From the NCBI GenBank assembly GCA_944322725.1, contig CALUPU010000005.1:62001-126000 (forward strand): a stretch of DNA of 64,000 nt, written 5' to 3'. Below the pieces are notes generated by a model, which saw only the letters and a list, made by a program, of their open reading frames with translations, ran no database searches and was not told the DNA's origin. Numbering within the stretch: position 1 is the first letter of the stretch; each line of letters begins with the position of its first letter. Source of the DNA: Candidatus Gastranaerophilales bacterium (GTDB taxonomy: Bacteria; Cyanobacteriota; Vampirovibrionia; Gastranaerophilales; Gastranaerophilaceae). Positions 7,415-15,405 of the stretch are shown here, one piece after another. The position numbers were made by a program, and so were the translations under genes.

Positions 7415-7425
7415 TCGAGGGTGTG

Positions 7426-8208
7426 ATGCCGAAGTATTCAATTATAGTTGAATATATCGGAACAAATTATTCGGGCTCACAGGTTCAGCCTGATAAGGTA
7501 ACGATTCAGTCTGAACTTAACAAAGCCCTTCGTACATTGAAAGTGGCTGCTGGATTTGACAAAGACGGTAAGCCTAAGACAATAAAAACAATCTTCTCAG
7601 GCAGAACTGATGCCGGCGTGCATTCAAAAGGTCAGGTTGTACATTTTGAGAGTGAAAAACCCATTGTTGCTTCAAGGTTTTTAAACTCGATAAACGGAAT
7701 CCTTCCTTATGACATAAGCGTTAAGTCAATTCAAGAAGTTGATGAAAAGTTTCATGCACAGTTGAGTGCAAAATATAGAGTGTATCAATACAGAATTGTC
7801 AACAGACAACACAGAAGCGCCTGGGATAAGCATTCTCTTTTTGTTAGAGAACCCTTAGACATTGAGAGAATGAATAAGAGCCTCTCTTATTTAATCGGAG
7901 AACATGATTTTACTTCGTTTAAATCAATGAGAGGAAATAATCCCGCAAAAGATTGTATTGTATACAAAGCTGAATGCAAAAAAGAAGGTGATATTATTAC
8001 TTTTGAAATTGCAGGAAACAGGTTTTTATATAATATGGTCAGAACAATTGTCGGTACTTTGCTTATGATTGAGCACAATAAATTTGAACCCGAATTTATG
8101 AAACAGGTGCTCGAAGCTAAAGACAGGACAAAAGCGGGTCCAACAATCAGCCCTGACGGGTTGACACTGATTGAAGTAGGATATGAACAATATAACTTAG
8201 TTAAGTAA
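7426..8208 (+). CDS. truA: tRNA pseudouridine synthase A
   Basis: TruA converts uridines 38-40 in the tRNA anticodon arm to pseudouridine. The 260-residue product has the catalytic motif FSGRTDAGVHSKGQ, whose Asp is the nucleophile, and the conserved KYRVYQYRI and NRFLYNMVRTIVGTL segments. GAGG at 7417 sits six bases before ATG 7426, and a GTG at 7423 would add one residue. The order rplQ-truA-rplM-rpsI is characteristic of Cyanobacteria and some Firmicutes. Confidence 0.96.
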   Translation: MPKYSIIVEYIGTNYSGSQVQPDKVTIQSELNKALRTLKVAAGFDKDGKPKTIKTIFSGRTDAGVHSKGQVVHFESEKPIVASRFLNSINGILPYDISVKSIQEVDEKFHAQLSAKYRVYQYRIVNRQHRSAWDKHSLFVREPLDIERMNKSLSYLIGEHDFTSFKSMRGNNPAKDCIVYKAECKKEGDIITFEIAGNRFLYNMVRTIVGTLLMIEHNKFEPEFMKQVLEAKDRTKAGPTISPDGLTLIEVGYEQYNLVK

Positions 8209-8238
8209 ACAAAAGAAAAATAAAAGGAAAACTGAAAG

Positions 8239-8676
8239 ATGAAAACATATTCAGCAAAACCTCTTGAAGTTGAAAGAAAATGGTATGTAATCGATGCTGA
8301 AGGTAAAACTTTAGGCAGATTGGCTACTGTTTGCGCTAACTTACTCAGAGGCAAATTAAAACCTGAATACACACCTAACGTTGATACAGGTGACTTTGTT
8401 ATCGTTATTAATGCTGACAAAATTCAGGTTACAGGCAACAAAGAAACAGACAAAATTTACTACCACCACACAATGTATCCGGGCGGATTGAAATCAATTT
8501 CTTTCAAGGCATTGATGGAAAAAGATCCTACAAAAGCAATTGAAAAAGCTGTTAAAGGTATGCTTCCGCACAATACTTTAGGTGCACAGCAATTCACTAA
8601 ACTCAAAGTTTATGCAGGTTCTGAGCATCCGCATGAAGCTCAAAAACCCGTAGTTTATGAAATGGAGGTTAAATAA
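8239..8676 (+). CDS. rplM: 50S ribosomal protein L13
   Basis: L13 is an early-assembly 23S rRNA-binding protein. The 145-residue product carries the family hallmarks: [16 protein letters not shown] near the N terminus, [18 protein letters not shown], and [20 protein letters not shown] precedes the ATG. Its TAA stop overlaps the rpsI ATG by one base, the usual translationally coupled pair. Confidence 0.97.
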   Translation: MKTYSAKPLEVERKWYVIDAEGKTLGRLATVCANLLRGKLKPEYTPNVDTGDFVIVINADKIQVTGNKETDKIYYHHTMYPGGLKSISFKALMEKDPTKAIEKAVKGMLPHNTLGAQQFTKLKVYAGSEHPHEAQKPVVYEMEVK

Positions 8677-9074
8677 TGGCTGATAATAAAGTAATTATGG
8701 CAACAGGCAGAAGAAAGACCTCTATTGCAGTTGTTAAACTGGTTAAAGGTAAAGGCAGAGTTTTTGTTAACGGAAAAACATTAGATGCATACCTGGGTAA
8801 CAGACCTGCTATGAAAATTCTTGTTTACAAACCTTTAGCATTGACTGAAAACATGGAAAACTTCGATGTAAGAGTTAAAGCTGTAGGCGGCGGTATCTGC
8901 TCTCAAGCAGGTGCTATCAGACACGGTATTTCAAGAGCATTGTTACAATACAACCCTGAATTAAGAGCAGTTCTTAAAGCAGAAGGCTTGTTAACAAGAG
9001 ACGCTCGCGTTAAAGAACGTAAAAAATACGGTAGAAAAAGAGCAAGAAAAAGATTCCAATTCTCAAAACGTTAG
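8676..9074 (+). CDS. rpsI: 30S ribosomal protein S9
   Basis: S9 is in the small-subunit head, and its C-terminal tail touches P-site tRNA. The 132-residue product has [19 protein letters not shown] at the N terminus, [19 protein letters not shown] in the middle and the basic tail [13 protein letters not shown]. The ATG overlaps the rplM stop. This is the last gene of the ribosomal block, and an intrinsic terminator follows. Confidence 0.98.
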   Translation: MADNKVIMATGRRKTSIAVVKLVKGKGRVFVNGKTLDAYLGNRPAMKILVYKPLALTENMENFDVRVKAVGGGICSQAGAIRHGISRALLQYNPELRAVLKAEGLLTRDARVKERKKYGRKRARKRFQFSKR

Positions 9075-9109
9075 AGAGAAAATACAATCTTTATTATTCA
9101 AATATTTCA

Positions 9110-9144
9110 AAACGGACTGCAATTTATATTGGAGTCCGTTTTTA
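9110..9144 (+). terminator. Intrinsic terminator of the ribosomal protein operon
   Basis: AAACGGACT (9110-9118) pairs with AGTCCGTTT (9133-9141) around a 14-base loop and runs into T residues, 36 bases after rpsI. It ends the infA-rpsI transcription unit. Confidence 0.8.
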
Positions 9145-9204
9145 CTAGCAAAAAATTTTATTTACATATTTTTAATAAATACAATTATTACAAAGGATAA
9201 TATA

Positions 9205-9747
9205 ATGCAGGTAAATTTTAAAGGTTTTAAGAATATAGGATATTTTGGTACATCACGTAGTGCAATGCAGCGAGATGAACTACCAAAATCCAATTGTGAC
9301 ATAATAAACATACAGCTGACAGATGATTATAACGGTAAAGACCTTACTCAATACAAAGAATTAATAAAAAAGAAATATCCCTGGCTCAAAAATGAGACTA
9401 ATCCTGACTTTTTGAATTTTATCCTGTGGGATAAAGATATTCTTGTTAACTTTCAGCCTGTTAAAGTCAATGACTCTAATCTTGATTTAATGACTTTGCT
9501 GGCTAATTCTTTGCGCAAAATTGCCTGTAAGCAGCAAAAAGATTTTGAATTAAACAAAGATTATCTTGATTCTGATGATTTGAGTGAAGGATTTTTGCCA
9601 ATGCAAAATATTAAAGATTTGATAAATAACGATAAAACTTTTGAGCAATTAGCAATGACTCTGCATAATCCTTCCAGCGTAAAAAAAGGCGCCAAATCTA
9701 TGTTGGATGAATTTACACAGATAATGATGGATTATTTTAATAGCTAA
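9205..9747 (+). CDS. Hypothetical protein with N-terminal NFKG motif
   Basis: I do not recognise this 180-residue protein. It has no signal peptide or membrane span and looks soluble, acidic and largely helical toward the C terminus. It begins MQVNFKGFKNIGYFG. A similar FKG motif is found in the N-terminal part of the gene at 15406-16881, and I recall such starts in other Gastranaerophilales hypothetical proteins. AAAGGATA precedes the ATG. It stands alone after the ribosomal terminator. Confidence 0.65.
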   Translation: MQVNFKGFKNIGYFGTSRSAMQRDELPKSNCDIINIQLTDDYNGKDLTQYKELIKKKYPWLKNETNPDFLNFILWDKDILVNFQPVKVNDSNLDLMTLLANSLRKIACKQQKDFELNKDYLDSDDLSEGFLPMQNIKDLINNDKTFEQLAMTLHNPSSVKKGAKSMLDEFTQIMMDYFNS

Positions 9748-9820
9748 TTATTTTTTTACTTTTAAACATTAACCATCTGGTCAATATAATTCTCCTTAAG
9801 CTTCAACCTTGTGATTGATG

Positions 9821-9838
9821 TTTTCGGCATGCCGAAAA
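9821..9838. promoter_or_regulatory. Perfect 18-base palindrome upstream of the AMIN-domain gene
   Basis: TTTTCGGCATGCCGAAAA is a perfect inverted repeat, 51 bases before the next start codon, in a 142-base spacer. No T-run follows, so a terminator is unlikely. A binding site for a dimeric transcription factor is the simplest reading, but it is inferred from symmetry alone. Confidence 0.4.
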
Positions 9839-9889
9839 TGTATGATTTATCTATAAAGTTGAGTAACTCTTGGGGAGTATAGAGTAGTA

Positions 9890-11092
9890 ATGAGAAGTAT
9901 CGTAAATTTAGGCACAAAATTATCGCTGGCAGCATTGACTGTTCTTGTCACAATGTCCTGTGCTATGGCAAATACCTTGTCAGAAGTGCAAATTAGCGCT
10001 GAAGATTCAGGTTATGCAATTGTTCTGAAAACTGATGAAACAGCACAGATGAAGAAAATTATTTCATCTGATAACAAAATGACTTTAGAACTTAAAGATG
10101 TAGAAGTATCTTCTGACTTAAATACGGTTTATAACAATGCTGCTGATATTGAAAATGTTACTATTTCTCCTGCAGCAAAAAGCGGTGTAAAAATTGTTTT
10201 TAAAGGTGAAGGTATTGCAAATAGCAAGGTGTCGTTTGAAAATGCTAAAACAGTTGCTGCTTCTTTAAATACAAATACCCAAAATCAATCTATACAGCTG
10301 AGCGGTCCTGTTTCCAGTTATACACCTGTGTATAATCCGGATGCTTTTGCTTCCGAAGAAGAAGACCAAACCTCAAATCCTCAGCTTAATGAAGTTTTGA
10401 CAAAAATGCATGTTACAAAACAAATGCTCATAACAGCAAAAAGATATACCAAAAACCTTGTTAATAAAGCAAAATCAGGCGATATTAATATGATGACGGT
10501 AATGGGCGTTATCTTTATCATTGCTGCTTTGATGATGAGACCAAAGAAAAAAGAAACTTCTACAAAACAGCAGCAAAGCCTTACCGGTCTGCTTTCCAGA
10601 AATCAACAGTCTCAAAGAAGCCCTCAAATTGAAAGAGAAATAGGTTTGAATCGTCAAATGACAGGGAATATGAGTCTTAACAGAAATACAGGACTTGTAA
10701 ATTCCGGTTATGGAATGAAAGCTTACCAGCAAAGCCAGAAAAACCCCTATACAACAAATACAACAGGCGGTGTTTCAGGTATTGCAAGAAGAAAACCTTT
10801 GTCTTCTTCATCTGCAGGAACGCCAATTAAAAAACAAACTCTGTCAAATAAACCTGTAATGCCGTCAAAAGCTTCAATGAGTATGCCTGTTAAATCTAAG
10901 ATGCCGTCAATGATTAATCCGACTGTATCTAAAAAAACAGCAGCCAAAGAAATGGAGCCTTCTAACCTTGACAGCATGAAGTTTTTAGAATCAATAACAA
11001 AAATCTATGAAAAAAACGGCAGAGCAGATCTTGCTAAAGGATTGAAAGACAATCTTAAAAAAGCACAACTGTCTAATCATGCAGTTTTATAA
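9890..11092 (+). CDS. AMIN-domain-like membrane protein
   Basis: The 400-residue protein has a signal peptide (residues 1-27, ending SCAMA). A beta-rich domain at about 30-120 resembles AMIN domains that anchor proteins to peptidoglycan or the pilus secretin. A membrane segment follows near residues 203-220 (MTVMGVIFIIAALMM), then a basic Ser/Gln/Pro-rich region (about 220-350), and a final helix with NLDSMKFLESITKIYEKNG. The topology suggests an extracytoplasmic N terminus with a cytoplasmic tail. The AMIN match is by pattern only. It is followed directly by a terminator, so it is monocistronic. A 18-base palindrome precedes it. Confidence 0.65.
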   Translation: MRSIVNLGTKLSLAALTVLVTMSCAMANTLSEVQISAEDSGYAIVLKTDETAQMKKIISSDNKMTLELKDVEVSSDLNTVYNNAADIENVTISPAAKSGVKIVFKGEGIANSKVSFENAKTVAASLNTNTQNQSIQLSGPVSSYTPVYNPDAFASEEEDQTSNPQLNEVLTKMHVTKQMLITAKRYTKNLVNKAKSGDINMMTVMGVIFIIAALMMRPKKKETSTKQQQSLTGLLSRNQQSQRSPQIEREIGLNRQMTGNMSLNRNTGLVNSGYGMKAYQQSQKNPYTTNTTGGVSGIARRKPLSSSSAGTPIKKQTLSNKPVMPSKASMSMPVKSKMPSMINPTVSKKTAAKEMEPSNLDSMKFLESITKIYEKNGRADLAKGLKDNLKKAQLSNHAVL

Positions 11093-11119
11093 AAAATATT
11101 ACGAGAGAGAAAATAGACG

Positions 11120-11223
11120 ATACTCAACAATATACGAGGCAGCTAAACTGCCTCTTTTCATTTTTTGAGGAAAAAACGCTTATAAGTCTCCTCCAACAGA
11201 CCTATATTATGGGTGTTGAGTAT
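11120..11223 (+). terminator. Terminator nested inside a longer inverted repeat
   Basis: The terminator proper is GAGGCAG (11136-11142), loop CTAAA, CTGCCTC (11148-11154), then TTTTCATTTTTT. Around it ATACTCAACA (11120-11129) is exactly complementary to TGTTGAGTAT (11214-11223), which itself runs into TTTTT. The outer pair could form a second, alternative hairpin that ends just before the phospholipase gene. Confidence 0.7.
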
Positions 11224-11282
11224 TTTTACGGGAGAATTTATGATTTAATTGAGTATACACGTACTGTCAAAAGGAGTTTTAT

Positions 11283-12491
11283 TTGAGCGAAATAGGTTCA
11301 AAAGAATATTTCTGTATCTTCGGCGGCGGCGCAATACGCGGTCTTGCTTATCTCGGTGCCATGCAGGCTATGCAGGAACTCGGGGTTACAATAAAAGCCT
11401 ACGCAGGCTCTTCTGTTGGTGCTGTATTTGCTGTGTATGCATCTTTAGATTATACATGTGAGGAGTTCAGGGAACTTTTTAATGAAGTTAATTTTGATCT
11501 TTTTAGAGATGTAAGACTGGATATCACAAAAAAGTTTGCTATAAGCAAAGGCGAGCACTTTCTTAATTGGATAAGGACGGGTGTAGAAAAAAAATACTAC
11601 GGCGACAAATATGAAAAGGGTAAAAATACACCAGTTACATTTAAAGATATAGAAAAAGATGTTTATGTAATTACGACAAATATAAACGGATGTGAACCTT
11701 TTATTTTTTCAAAATACACAACACCGAATTTTGAAGTTGCTCAGGCTGTAAGGATTTCTACATCAATGCCGGGGTTGCTTGAGCCGTTTGAATATGATAA
11801 GAATGTCCTCATAGACGGAGATATGATGAAAAGCTGGCCTATGTGGAGAGTGAATGAACTGCTCTGCCCGAAAGATTCCCGCATTATTGAATTTCGCCTT
11901 GAAGGCGGAAAGTTTTGGCCCGATGTTAAAAATTCTGTTGAGTATCTCAATGCGGTATTTGCAACAATGTCTAATTTTGCTACAGAATACATCATGCAAA
12001 CCTATCTGCCAAAAGATAAATTTGATTATGTAAAAATTGATACAGACCATATACTGCCTGTGCAGTTTACACTGCCTCAGGCTGAAAGAGAAAAGCTTAT
12101 TGTGCTCGGTTATGAAACAACAATGGAGTATTTTAAAAAGACACTTCTTCAAAAAAAGAAAACTTTGCTTCCTCAGTATACCGTGCTTTTAGACCATTTA
12201 ATTAAAATAAAGAATGCTGTTATGAGTAACAAAATTCTTGAAGCAAAGTCTTATATCTGCGATATGTTTCTGTACCTTTGCGAAGCAAAACGCTATATAG
12301 ATATAGTAATTTATGACAATGCAGTGAGGTTTAAAGACTATTTCTTTAATAACATACAGCAGAGTTTCTTTATGAAACATACTGAATTAAAAGATAAACG
12401 TCAGGTTCAGTTTTATCTGAATAATCTTTATGACGAAGTCCTTGAACGCTGTATGGAATTAGAGGCGTACATAAAAGAATTCAGCGCATAA
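11283..12491 (+). CDS. Patatin-like phospholipase
   Basis: Patatin-family enzymes are lipid acyl hydrolases with a Ser-Asp dyad. The N terminus has the oxyanion motif FGGGAIRGLAYLG, then the nucleophile elbow AGSSVGAV (G-x-S-x-G), and the Asp motif in LIDGDMMKSWP. The protein is 402 residues. Its C-terminal part (after about 250) is helical and matches nothing I know. The start is TTG at 11283 with AAAGGAG seven bases upstream. No signal peptide is seen, so it may act on inner-membrane lipids or be delivered by another route. It is convergent with the stomatin gene. Confidence 0.9.
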   Translation: MSEIGSKEYFCIFGGGAIRGLAYLGAMQAMQELGVTIKAYAGSSVGAVFAVYASLDYTCEEFRELFNEVNFDLFRDVRLDITKKFAISKGEHFLNWIRTGVEKKYYGDKYEKGKNTPVTFKDIEKDVYVITTNINGCEPFIFSKYTTPNFEVAQAVRISTSMPGLLEPFEYDKNVLIDGDMMKSWPMWRVNELLCPKDSRIIEFRLEGGKFWPDVKNSVEYLNAVFATMSNFATEYIMQTYLPKDKFDYVKIDTDHILPVQFTLPQAEREKLIVLGYETTMEYFKKTLLQKKKTLLPQYTVLLDHLIKIKNAVMSNKILEAKSYICDMFLYLCEAKRYIDIVIYDNAVRFKDYFFNNIQQSFFMKHTELKDKRQVQFYLNNLYDEVLERCMELEAYIKEFSA

Positions 12492-12517
12492 AAAAGCCCC
12501 CGGTTAAGGAGGCTTTT
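12491..12517. terminator. Bidirectional terminator between convergent genes
   Basis: AAAAGCCCCC, loop GGTTAA, GGAGGCTTTTT forms a stem with one C-A mismatch and has T-runs on both strands. It lies between the phospholipase gene (plus) and the stomatin-like gene (minus). Confidence 0.75.
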
Positions 12518-12522
12518 TCTAT

Positions 12523-13536
12523 TTATTGAACTTTGGTTCCGTCAAGCATTTGTTTAATTCCGTCAACCGAACTCAAAATACCTGTTGCTTCATAAGGCAT
12601 GTAAACAACTTTGTTGTTCTCTCCTTCCACCATTTGTTTAAGCGTGTCAAGGTATCTTACAGCAATAAGATATTTGTCAGGCTGTCCGTGGTCTTGAATA
12701 GCTTCAATGGTCTTATTAATTGCTGTTGCCTCTGCTTCTGCCTGTTTTACACGGGCTGCTGCCTGCCCTTCCGCTACAAGTCTTGCTGCTTCTTTTTCAC
12801 CTTCAGCTTCAAGAATTGCCGATTGTTTTTGACCTTCGGCTTTGTTGATTGCAGCTGTTTTTTCACCCTCAGCTTTAAGAATTGCAGCCTGCTTCAATCC
12901 TTCTGCTTCATAAATGGCTGCACGTTTTTCTCTTTCAGCTTTGACCTGTTTTTCCATTGAAGCCTGTACATCGGCAGGCGGTGTGATTTCTTGTAATTCA
13001 ATACGGTTAACTTTTACGCCCCATTTGTTAGAGGCTTCATCCAGAGTTTCACGCAGTTTCGCATTGATTGTGTCACGGGAAGAAAGGGTTTCATCAAGAA
13101 CCATATCACCTATTACGTTTCTCATTGTAGTCAATGTTAATTTTTCAATGGCTTCCGGCAGGTTCTGGATGCGGTAAACAGCGCTTTTTGCATCCATAAT
13201 TTGAAAATAAATCAAAGCGTTAATTGAAATAGAAACATTGTCTTTTGTAATAACATTCTGTCGCGGGATGTCCATTACTGACTCACGAAGGTCAATAGCG
13301 GTTCTTTCGCTATAGTAAGAGTACATTCTGCCGTCAGGACCTTTTTGAGAATATTTCCACTGGATTTTTCTCGGATATTCAAAAAACGGAATAATAATGT
13401 GAAATCCTGCATACAGAACTTTTTCAAAAGCACCGAGTTTTTCAATAATCATTGCTTCTTCCTGCTGGATAATTTTTATACCTGCAGCAAAATATGCAAT
13501 TACAAGCGCGAGTATTACAAAAAATAAAATTCCCAT
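12523..13536 (-). CDS. SPFH/band-7 (stomatin-like, QmcA-type) membrane protein
   Basis: The 337-residue protein has one N-terminal membrane anchor (residues 4-20), the SPFH domain (about 22-200; LGAFEKVLYAGFHIIIPF, then DIPRQNVITKDNVSISI) and an Ala/Glu/Lys-rich coiled coil (about 205-270) of near-repeats such as AEGEKTAAINK. SPFH proteins form membrane microdomain cages and modulate membrane proteases. It is encoded 18 bases downstream of an nfeD-like gene, a conserved pairing, so the two are very likely one operon read leftward. Confidence 0.92.
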   Translation of the reverse strand: MGILFFVILALVIAYFAAGIKIIQQEEAMIIEKLGAFEKVLYAGFHIIIPFFEYPRKIQWKYSQKGPDGRMYSYYSERTAIDLRESVMDIPRQNVITKDNVSISINALIYFQIMDAKSAVYRIQNLPEAIEKLTLTTMRNVIGDMVLDETLSSRDTINAKLRETLDEASNKWGVKVNRIELQEITPPADVQASMEKQVKAEREKRAAIYEAEGLKQAAILKAEGEKTAAINKAEGQKQSAILEAEGEKEAARLVAEGQAAARVKQAEAEATAINKTIEAIQDHGQPDKYLIAVRYLDTLKQMVEGENNKVVYMPYEATGILSSVDGIKQMLDGTKVQ

Positions 13537-13554
13537 CTTTTCTCCTTTACTATT

Positions 13555-13983
13555 CTATTCGATAGGTACAATATACATTACAATGCTGTCGTTTTTAACA
13601 ATTTTGGCATAGCTGCCTTTTTCTATAACTTCACCGTTAAGAGATTTTGCCTGCCATTCTTCTCCAAAAATAGCAATCCTGCCTTTTTCTTCATCTGTTG
13701 TTTCAATCACTGAGGCAGTTTTTCCGACATACATTTCTATAGTTTCAGGCTTGTCTCCGTTTTTCTTTTTAAAAAGAAACGGTCTCAGCCATATCAAAAA
13801 TACTGCGCTGAACAGGGCAAAAATCAAAACCTGATAAATAAGAGCAAGCCCGAGATAAGCCCCTATTGCCGTTACAAAACATGCCAGCCCGAGATTAAAG
13901 AAAAATAATACCGGTGTTAACATTTCAATGATAAAAAATATTACTCCGGAAATACACCATAAATGCCATAATTGTAATTCCAT
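13555..13983 (-). CDS. NfeD-like membrane protein
   Basis: The 142-residue protein has several hydrophobic segments (residues 8-70) and then a small OB-fold NfeD domain (about 82-140, with YVGKTASVIETTDEEKGRIAI and GSYAKIV). This is the short NfeD type without the ClpP-like protease domain. NfeD proteins act with stomatins in membrane quality control. The gene is first in the pair with the SPFH gene and has a GGAGGCA-type site before its ATG. Confidence 0.9.
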   Translation of the reverse strand: MELQLWHLWCISGVIFFIIEMLTPVLFFFNLGLACFVTAIGAYLGLALIYQVLIFALFSAVFLIWLRPFLFKKKNGDKPETIEMYVGKTASVIETTDEEKGRIAIFGEEWQAKSLNGEVIEKGSYAKIVKNDSIVMYIVPIE

Positions 13984-14052
13984 CGGATGCCTCCATAATT
14001 TTCTTTATTATATAGGTTTTTGAGGGGGCTTGCAATAAAAAAACAGAATATA

Positions 14053-14079
14053 GAAAAAAGGGCGAATTTTCGCCCTTTT
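14053..14079 (-). terminator. Intrinsic terminator after the cysteine-rich gene
   Basis: AAAAGGGCGAA pairs with TTCGCCCTTTT with a 2-base centre, and the minus-strand transcript continues into a T-run. It ends the ferritin-like/cysteine-rich pair that is read leftward. Confidence 0.85.
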
Positions 14080-14357
14080 TAGTATCCGCCTTCTGTTATG
14101 CAGTAATGACCGTCTTTAAGGTCATATTTGTCATGAACTCTGCATACATTACATAGGCAGCCTTTGTCTTCATCAATACAGCGGCTTTTGGTATAAGCAC
14201 AGAAAAGATTTTCCAGTCCTTCTATATTTTCAATACCTTTTAGCATATCCATCATGTTGTGGGGCATTTCTTTTATCTTACAGGATGTGGTGTATGACGG
14301 GCATTTTAAACAATTACACATCTCTAAATTTTCTTTTGTTTTTTCAACTTGTGTCAT
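14079..14357 (-). CDS. Cysteine-rich DUF2769-like protein
   Basis: The 92-residue protein has nine cysteines, in CNCLKCPSY, TSCKI, LFCAY, SRCIDEDKGCLCNVC and HYCITEG. This pattern matches my recollection of DUF2769, a presumed metal- or cluster-binding domain of anaerobes with no known function. The gene starts 13 bases after the ferritin-like gene, with a GGAGAAA site, so the two are co-transcribed. A shared role in iron or oxidative-stress handling is inferred from that pairing. Confidence 0.8.
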   Translation of the reverse strand: MTQVEKTKENLEMCNCLKCPSYTTSCKIKEMPHNMMDMLKGIENIEGLENLFCAYTKSRCIDEDKGCLCNVCRVHDKYDLKDGHYCITEGGY

Positions 14358-14370
14358 ATATTTCTCCTTT

Positions 14371-14682
14371 TTAGCGCGGTTTCTTTTTACCTTCCATCAT
14401 GTCTTCGACTTCATGCGCCCCTTCCGAGTAGTATTTTGCTTCTTCCGGGTCAAGAGTGATTAACAGCTTAAATAATTCACCTGCGTGTTCTCTTTCTTCA
14501 TTGACAATATCTGTCAAGACTTTGTGAACAAGTTCGTTGTCGGTTGATTCTTTAATCTGTTCATAAAGCTGGATTGCCTCGTATTCTGCAGCAATATTAA
14601 ACCTGATACCTCTTATTAGTTCTTCCTGTGTAAGTTTTCTGTCACAATGTTTTACATTGCAAGAATTTTCAAAATGCGGCAT
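14371..14682 (-). CDS. Ferritin-like diiron protein (encapsulated-ferritin/rubrerythrin type)
   Basis: The 103-residue protein carries a two-helix ferritin-like unit: LTQEELIRGIRFNIAAEYEA with E and ExxA residues, then VNEEREHAGELFKLL with an EExEH metal-binding motif. Short single-domain proteins of this kind (EncFtn family) make the four-helix bundle by dimerising and are often cargo of encapsulin shells. No encapsulin gene is nearby. The start is taken at ATG 14682 because GGAG sits eight bases upstream. A longer frame would add 11 residues beginning MWLHTNYG without a good site. Confidence 0.85.
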   Translation of the reverse strand: MPHFENSCNVKHCDRKLTQEELIRGIRFNIAAEYEAIQLYEQIKESTDNELVHKVLTDIVNEEREHAGELFKLLITLDPEEAKYYSEGAHEVEDMMEGKKKPR

Positions 14683-14732
14683 ATTTTGTTCTCCATAATT
14701 CGTATGCAGCCACATTTTAACTGCAATATATG

Positions 14733-14769
14733 TAAAAAAAATTACACAGGAACACTAGCCCTGTGTAAC
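14733..14769 (-). terminator. Intrinsic terminator after the TPR-like secreted protein gene
   Basis: On the minus strand TTACACAGG and CCTGTGTAA (14760-14768 and 14742-14750) form a 9-bp stem followed by a long T-run (A-run at 14733-14741). It separates the gene at 14802-15314 from the ferritin-like gene. Confidence 0.88.
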
Positions 14770-14801
14770 TTCTATTTAAATCTATAATAATGAAAAATTT
14801 A

Positions 14802-15314
14802 TTAATTATTCGTTGTTTCTTCAGCAGGTGATGAGGAGGTTTGTTCATCAACGGAAGCTGCCTGACCGGTTGTTGTTCCTTCATCGGACGCCGGTGCAAC
14901 TATATCAACACCCATTGCTTTTAGTGCCTGTGTTGCTTTAGGTGCAAGTGCAGTATCCGGGAAATTTTCCAGAATTGTCTGATAACAATCAATTGCCTCC
15001 TGCCTGTATTCTCTTGCTTTGTATAGATTTGCAGCTTTATAATAAAGCGGTGCAAGTGACATGTCAGGTGCAATAAGCATTTGATTGTCCAGTTTTATTT
15101 TTATCTCAATCATTGCAGAATTATCTTCCGGAGAAAAAAGCGAGTTTGCATATACTTTGCGTGTAAGTTTGTCGATAGTGTCTGACATTGTCGTCATTTC
15201 TTCCTGCGAGATTGCCCCGCCTGATTTCTTAGACTTTTTTGCTGCCATAGAATCTTTTGATGCCATCGCAAATACAATCATACCTATCAACAATAATACT
15301 AATGTCTTTTTCAT
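14802..15314 (-). CDS. Secreted TPR-like repeat protein
   Basis: The 170-residue protein has a signal peptide (MKKTLVLLLIGMIVFAMASKDSMAA). At about residues 80-130 it has a tetratricopeptide-like helical pair (APLYYKAANLYKAREYRQEA, then CYQTILENFPDTALAPKATQAL), resembling the BamD/YbgF-type repeats. The C terminus is a Ser/Thr/Glu/Gln-rich tail. It should be periplasmic. I do not recognise a specific function. It stands alone and ends at a strong terminator. Confidence 0.75.
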   Translation of the reverse strand: MKKTLVLLLIGMIVFAMASKDSMAAKKSKKSGGAISQEEMTTMSDTIDKLTRKVYANSLFSPEDNSAMIEIKIKLDNQMLIAPDMSLAPLYYKAANLYKAREYRQEAIDCYQTILENFPDTALAPKATQALKAMGVDIVAPASDEGTTTGQAASVDEQTSSSPAEETTNN

Positions 15315-15405
15315 AATTTTCTTCTAAAATATACTCCTGCCCTGATGATATTTTATTATAAAGGAATATTTTTTGCACTCAATCAAATGGAGGAATATGC
15401 AAAAA

